From: Carex sylvatica
Lineage: Eukaryota; Streptophyta; Magnoliopsida; Poales; Cyperaceae
Direction: 5' to 3'
NCBI GenBank assembly: GCA_964058845.1
Contig: CAXKVR010000284.1
Span: 95,041-159,040, forward strand
Length of the DNA: 64,000 nucleotides
Below the pieces are notes generated by a model. That model searched no databases. It was not told where the DNA came from and worked only from the letters and a program-made list of their open reading frames with translations. Positions 58,442-64,000 of this stretch are shown here, in pieces. Position numbers and translations under genes: made by a program. Each line of letters opens with the position of its first letter. The first letter of the stretch is position 1.

Positions 58442-61400
58442 ATGATGGAGTCGAATTCGGGTCCGACGGGTGTTCCGGACGGATCGATGAAATCGGGTTC
58501 GGTTCCGCCGCCAACGAACCCGATGGTAACGCCACTGTTAACGGATCTTTACCAGTTCACCATGGCATATGCTTACTGGAAAGCTGGGAAGCATCTCGAC
58601 CAATCCGTGTTAGTTTACTTTTTATTATCATTATGTCCTTGTCAATTTATTCGAATTTGTAATCTGTCCTGATGCCTTGTTTTCAGTTTGGTACTTCTAA
58701 ATTCCAATTTTAGATGTGTAGAAATTTGTAGTATACATTTAATCGAGGCATGCATGAAGTTGTTCATTGTACATAAAAAGTACTTGTTCATAGGAATGCC
58801 AACTTAACTGAATCATTGTACTTTACTGTTATGGATCCTGGATTCAATTCTCTGGTGCCTATGTGCAAATTTGGTGTTTTACAGGGTTAGATGTGCAAAC
58901 ATATATTTTCGACACTCCTATTCATGTAAAAGATAAACAATGCAAAGAAATTGAAGTATATGATAGTGCTTATTATTGAAAATTCTTAATTAATAACTTC
59001 ACACTTCGTCAAGTTATCTGGTTAATCAACTATATCTTTTTTTTTTGAGCAATCTAATAATACCATTAATTGTGTGTGCATACATGCAAATCATAACTAA
59101 AAGGGCTGGACTCTATCAATGTTCATATGATAACAAATTAAGAGATTCTTGGTTGCAGAATACTCTTAAATATGGTTTAAAATTTATCTGTCTGATATTT
59201 GTTTTATGCTGCAGTTTTGATCTATACTTCCGAAAGAACCCGTTTGGAGGAGAGTATACTGTTTTTGGTGGCCTTGAAGAATGCATACGCTTCATAGCTA
59301 ATTTTAAATTAACTGAGGATGAGATTGCATTTTTGCGCTCTTCTATGCCTACATGCGAGGTTCAATTATCAATTGAAATTTCACATGGCATATATAAATC
59401 ATGTCTGATCTATTTTTTCTGTTTATATTTTTACCATGTTAGGATGGATTTTTTGAGTATTTAAAAGAAATAGACTGCTCAGATGTGGCGGTATATGCTA
59501 TTCCAGAAGGATCTATTGTGTTCCCAAAGGTGCCTTTGATGCGCATTGAGGGTCCAGTTGCCGTAAGTGTACTTGCCCTTGTTCTTATTTCTCTTTCTTA
59601 CTGTTAATGCATATTCACTTATTTATTAGGTTTTTTTATTTATATTTTCAGGTTATACAACTACTTGAAACTCCCTTCTTGAGTCTAGTAAATTACGCAT
59701 CCTTAGTAACTACAAATGCAGCTAGACACCGTCTTGTTGCAGGAAAGTCCAAAACTTTACTTGAATTTGGCCTTAGAAGAGCCCAGGTACTTGTTACCAT
59801 ATATGACCTTTACGTATTGTAAATTTTATCAGTAGTTACTGTGGGTCATATCAAGCACAAAGAAATTATTTCAGAAAAAACCTTGAGCTTAGGGGATAGA
59901 GAAACTATAGAACTCTAATATGTTCTCAGAGAAATGCTCTTATTTCTGTGAAGAGTGAGGCTATGGTACTATGCATAGCGCATAATGGTCTGTACTATGG
60001 ATCAATATCTCCATTTTTAAAGTCCAAACAATCGATCTGAACTGTTCAACATGATCTCCGTATAAAGATGTACTTGTAGATAAAATTATACATTTTTTTT
60101 AGAATTTTTAGATAGGTAGAAAATCACTTGATCTAAAAATTCTAGACCATTCAAAAGTAGTGATTTTCTACCTATTAAGAAAAATAGTAAAAAAATCCTA
60201 AAAAATGTAAAATTTTGTCTGCAAGTATATTTTCATATGGAGATCACATTGAATGGTTCGTATCGACTATTTGGACTTTGGAAACAAAAATATTGATATG
60301 TAGTATGGAGCAATCTGCGCTACGCATAGTACCATAGCCTCACTCTTCTGTGAAATACTTACTAATTTAATGTTACTATTTGTTTATCCAACTTTGAAAT
60401 TAGGGACCTGATGGAGGAATAAGTGCCTCAAGATATTGCTACATGGGAGGATTTGATGCTACAAGGTCTGCACTTATTTATCTGTTTTACATGTTTTTTT
60501 TAACTTTGCGAAAAGCATAACATAAGTAGTCATTTGTATCCAATGTGAAAATTGAACAGCAATGTTGCGGCAGGAAGGCTGTTTGGCATACCATTACGTG
60601 GGACCCACTCACATGCCTTCGTGAGCTCGTTCATGGTCAGTTTGATTGCATAATTTAAATATAGTGAACTTTTTCACAGCTGAGTCCTGGCAAATTTCCA
60701 TGAAAATTAATGAAGAATAGGAAGTCTGTTTGTGGCCAGCATCTTTTAAAGAATTGAGGAATAGAGGAGGTACGGATGGTACATGCGGTATTTTAGAAAT
60801 GTATACATCACAGTTCCATTTATTTTGGGTCTGTGCTTATTATTTTTATCCTCGTATAGGAGCTACTGCTCTAGTTTATCTTAAAAGTAGGTTTTTATGT
60901 AATTTTGCTATTTCTCAGGGTCTTGATGAAATAGTTGACAGAACCCTTCTGTCTCATGATGGATCAAACCAATGTGAAGATTTTGTATCGCTAGTGGAGC
61001 ACTGGCTCGATAAAATTCAGGTTTGAATTTAATGATTGGCGGTAGTACAATATGCAGCCTTTTTATGTATTTTTCTTTTAATGTTTGTTTAGGTGGCTTG
61101 CATGAATTTCTCATTTTTTACTTTAGAAATTGTATCCTCAGTTATTTCAATGGTATTAGTACATAATTTTATCTGGGTTCATCAGTTCAGTAATTATAAA
61201 GCACTAATGCATTTCAGGGGTTAAAATCGTCAATTGGTTTATATGGAGAAACAAACAAGAGTGAGTTGGCAGCGTTCACGTCATATGCATTGGCTTTTCC
61301 ACATAATTTTCTTGCACTTGTTGACACATATGATGTAAGTTTTTTTACTTAATTATACAAAACACTTAGCTTGGATTTTTTTTTTTTGTTACTCCCCTAG

Positions 61401-63840
61401 TCATACTAAGTAGTAAATTGTTACATGTGTAGGCTTGCACTTGTTGAATTTTTTTTTTTTTTTTCTGAATTACTAGGTTATGAGAAGTGGTGTGCCAAAC
61501 TTTTGTGCTGTTGCCTTAGCTCTAAGTGATTTGGGGTAACTTTTATGCCTCTAACATTCAATATTTTGAAACATGTCATGTAAGAAATGATTTTATATTA
61601 CAAACTTTTCACATAGATTAGTCTTCAGTGATGCATAAATACAATTAATAAACTAACAGCTGTGACAATAATGGAAACTTCATGCACACACATGAAAATC
61701 GATAAAATATGAATTGTACCACAGTAAAACTAGAATTATCTTGTATATCCCTACAAAAGATGTGAATGCATTTTCCAATATCATTTCCTTCCAACTTTTA
61801 AATAATCAAAATCTCGAACAATACAAGAGATGTCCCATGTGTTGTATGATATAGGCTATTTTATTATTCAAAATTTCAAAAATTTAGAAATTGCGGATTT
61901 TTAAATTGTAGGTATAAAGCAAGTGGAATTAGACTAGATTCTGGCGATTTGGCCTATTTATCCTTACAGTCTAGGAAGTTCTTTGCTGCAGTAGAGAGAG
62001 AATTTGGGGTGGTTGGGTTTCAAAAAATGATAATTACGGCCAGTAATGACTTGAATGAAGAAACTATCGATGCCCTTAACAAGCAGGTATGCCTTTTTTA
62101 CTGAATATTTGTAAATAGACCCTGTATTTCTTGTGGTTGCAAATCATGTTTATAACTTAGTAAGCACATACTGAGTATTAAAAAAATAAAAAATATTGAC
62201 CCCCCACTTTTGTCTTTAATTTGACAATTGTAACATATTTTTTCTTTGAAACTGAGTTTTATTTCTCATTGTGTGTGAATATTGCATAGATAATGTTTCC
62301 TGTAGAGAGATGATAGAACAGGCAGTGAGAAAATAGTAGATGCTCTGACAAGAAAAGTCCAATAGGATATGTTGTCCATCATGCCCCTAGATATACTTAT
62401 TTTGCATAAGTGTTATCTCGACAAAAAGTGTTCGTACTGTACTCCTGAAATATGAAACTCAATCAATAGTTATATGCTTATTTTTATATATTTGTAGGGG
62501 CATGAGGTCAATGCATTTGGAATTGGTACAAACCTTGTAACATGCTACGCACAACCAGCGTTAGGTTGTGTTTTCAAATTAGTTGAGATCAATGGCCAGC
62601 CTCGAATCAAATTGTCAGAGGATGTCACTAAGGTAGTTTATTAGTACCAGTCTCAAAATTTCTTGTATGGTTTCTGATTAATACAGCACTAAATATCACT
62701 ACTCGTCTAAATATTGCTTGTATGGTTTCTGATTGATACAGTACTAAAACTTGAAATGCAAAATATGTAAGACAAAATTTGGTTGGATTGGTGGGGTGGC
62801 TGGATAAATAAGTGTTGTGTAATTTTATTTTATGAGGGATAGTAGTTTTTTTTTTTTGTAAAAATGAAAAATTTTAAAGGACAAAACTGAAAAAAATTAT
62901 TATAGGGGGGTGATTAGCCCCTGTATAATACCACCTGAACTGAATCTGGTAAACAGATACTTGATACGGTGGTTTATTCTTTTCCATATATTCTGACAGG
63001 TCTCGATACCATGTAAAAAAAGGTGTTATAGGTTATATGGGAAAGAAGGCTATGCTCTATTGGATATCATGAGTGGAGAAAATGAACCAGCTCCTAAGGT
63101 AAGTTGTTTTTGCTATAAAGTCCTTGCTTTTTTTCTTTTCTTTTTTTTGGAAAATAAGCCCTAGGCTCCTTTGCTATATTGAAAGTTCAAAAATGAATAT
63201 GTGGATTGTTTGTCCTTTTAATGTTCTCTCTACTTTGTGCTTGCTAATATAAGGATCTAGTTTAATGCAAAAGGTAATTATGGCCTTATTTAAGGTTGAC
63301 AATTTGTATCTTAAATAACAAATCCAGAATTGCTAAAATGTAATGTTTTCTTTTTGTCTATATCTATTTATTTGGAGAATGAAAAAGGTTGGAGAGAGGA
63401 TATTGTGCCGACACCCCTTCAATGAATCAAAGAGAGCATATGTCGTGCCTCAACATGTAGAAGAACTACTCAAGTGTTATTGGCCTGGAAATTCATGTAT
63501 GTGTTTCTATACTTTCTTTTTCGATATTTAATTTTCTTCCTTTAATATTTTTCGTAATTATCATATCTTGTTACTTCTAGTTATCCAAATGTAAGCCCTA
63601 TGTTTTTCTAAGATAGTATAACCTTTTTATACAAATTAAAGCAAATCTAAAAATTGTATAGCTTATAGTTGAGATTTGATACATTTTTTCTTTATGTGCT
63701 CATTGGTTTCATTTTATTTTCAATTAGCAAAAGAGAGGGAAGAGCTGCCATCAATTAAGAATATAAGAAGGCGGTGCTTGGAGCAGCTCGACCAAATGAG
63801 GCCTGACCACATGAGGATACTAAACCCTACGCCTTACAAG
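58442..63840 (+). CDS. NAPRT: Nicotinate phosphoribosyltransferase (3' end outside window)
   Basis: Enzyme of NAD salvage (Preiss-Handler route) that joins nicotinate and PRPP to give nicotinate mononucleotide. Exons: 58442-58608, 59215-59359, 59443-59562, 59652-59786, 60404-60465, 60560-60635, 60919-61020, 61218-61334, 61477-61535, 61912-62086, 62498-62632, 63000-63098, 63388-63496, 63728-63840, all GT-AG and in frame for 538 residues. The last exon lies beyond the window. Family motifs seen: [68 protein letters not shown] (224-230), [20 protein letters not shown] and [21 protein letters not shown], including the phosphoribosyl-binding region. The start is the first of two adjacent ATGs. No transit peptide is obvious, fitting a cytosolic enzyme. 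Intron 4 holds a Mutator-like MITE. Confidence 0.95.
59953..60345. mobile_element. Mutator-like MITE in NAPRT intron 4
   Basis: 393 bases with ends GAGTGAGGCTATGGTAC and GTACCATAGCCTCACTC (exact) and a perfect 9-bp target duplication TTCTGTGAA (59944-59952 and 60346-60354). Further in, ATGCATAGCGCA pairs imperfectly with TGCGCTACGCAT. Its interior arms are related to the family core. Confidence 0.95.
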
Positions 63841-63904
63841 GTATTTCTTTTTCTCTTGTGCACAAATTTCGATCAATTTATACGATAAGAAAGTGTAATT
63901 TGAA

Positions 63905-64000
63905 CTTTACATATCTTCGTTTTCAAAGGTCAAACAGTTGATTTAAACTGTTCGAAATGCTCGCCATATGAAAATGTACTTGCAGACTAAATTTTACATT
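63905..64000. mobile_element. Mutator-like MITE arm, cut by the window end
   Basis: GTTTTCAAAGGTCAAACAG, AAACTGTTCGAAATGC and ATATGAAAATGTACTTGCAG follow the left arm of the copies at 29006 and 59953. It lies in the intron after NAPRT exon 14. Confidence 0.6.

Noticed and set aside
58423..58662. Alternative open frame overlapping the NAPRT start
   Set aside because: Different phase, no homology, and it runs past the clear splice donor at 58609; the NAPRT frame is supported by 14 consistent exons.

Overview
The window is nuclear DNA of a flowering plant. Genes have many exons, GT-AG introns and AT-rich intergenic DNA, and repeats make up much of the sequence (Ty1/copia LTR elements, a CACTA element, hAT-type and Mutator-type MITEs, microsatellites). 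The proteins are plant families: an ABCB transporter, an ILR1-like amidohydrolase, a HIPP-type HMA protein, a sieve element occlusion (SEO) protein and a plant nicotinate phosphoribosyltransferase. A SEO gene argues against a grass; the species cannot be named from the sequence alone.

Layout. (1) 916-21770, minus: a complete ABCB gene of 13 exons (1,246 codons plus stop when joined). Its last intron holds a 5.6 kb copia element (1776-7362, TSD ATATC). Its first intron is 8.3 kb and holds a hAT MITE, an LTR relic, a MITE and a 5.0 kb non-autonomous copia element (15001-20040, TSD ATACG). (2) 21.8-28.5 kb: intergenic DNA with a hAT MITE and a Mutator-like MITE. (3) 28500-31569, minus: a complete five-exon ILR1-like IAA-amino acid hydrolase, with a MITE in an intron and another just upstream of the start. 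(4) 33.0-35.1 kb: a large foldback structure whose two arms carry complementary microsatellites. (5) 36.0-38.9 and 47.7-50.7 kb: two diverged copies of one block, each filled with different MITEs, lying either side of two convergent genes: an HMA/HIPP gene (39359-40017, plus) and a SEO gene (40501-45109, minus, 8 exons). (6) 51.6-56.1 kb: a decayed CACTA (En/Spm) element. (7) 58442-63840 and beyond, plus: nicotinate phosphoribosyltransferase, 14 exons visible, last exon outside the window.

The host genes have unrelated functions (membrane transport, auxin-conjugate hydrolysis, metal-domain protein, phloem sealing protein, NAD salvage) and are not an operon or an obvious cluster. Every host coding sequence reads open after splicing, whereas every transposon coding region is broken.

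The most unusual signals are: (a) stem-loops inside the non-autonomous copia element that share a CCTTTGGG loop while their stems differ in sequence but stay paired; (b) a family of at least ten Mutator-like foldback MITEs that share an inner core but carry different outer termini, two of them with perfect 9-bp target duplications; (c) the 2 kb foldback with complementary microsatellite arms; (d) a His-rich tandem repeat inside the SEO protein. No previously undescribed protein-coding system was found.
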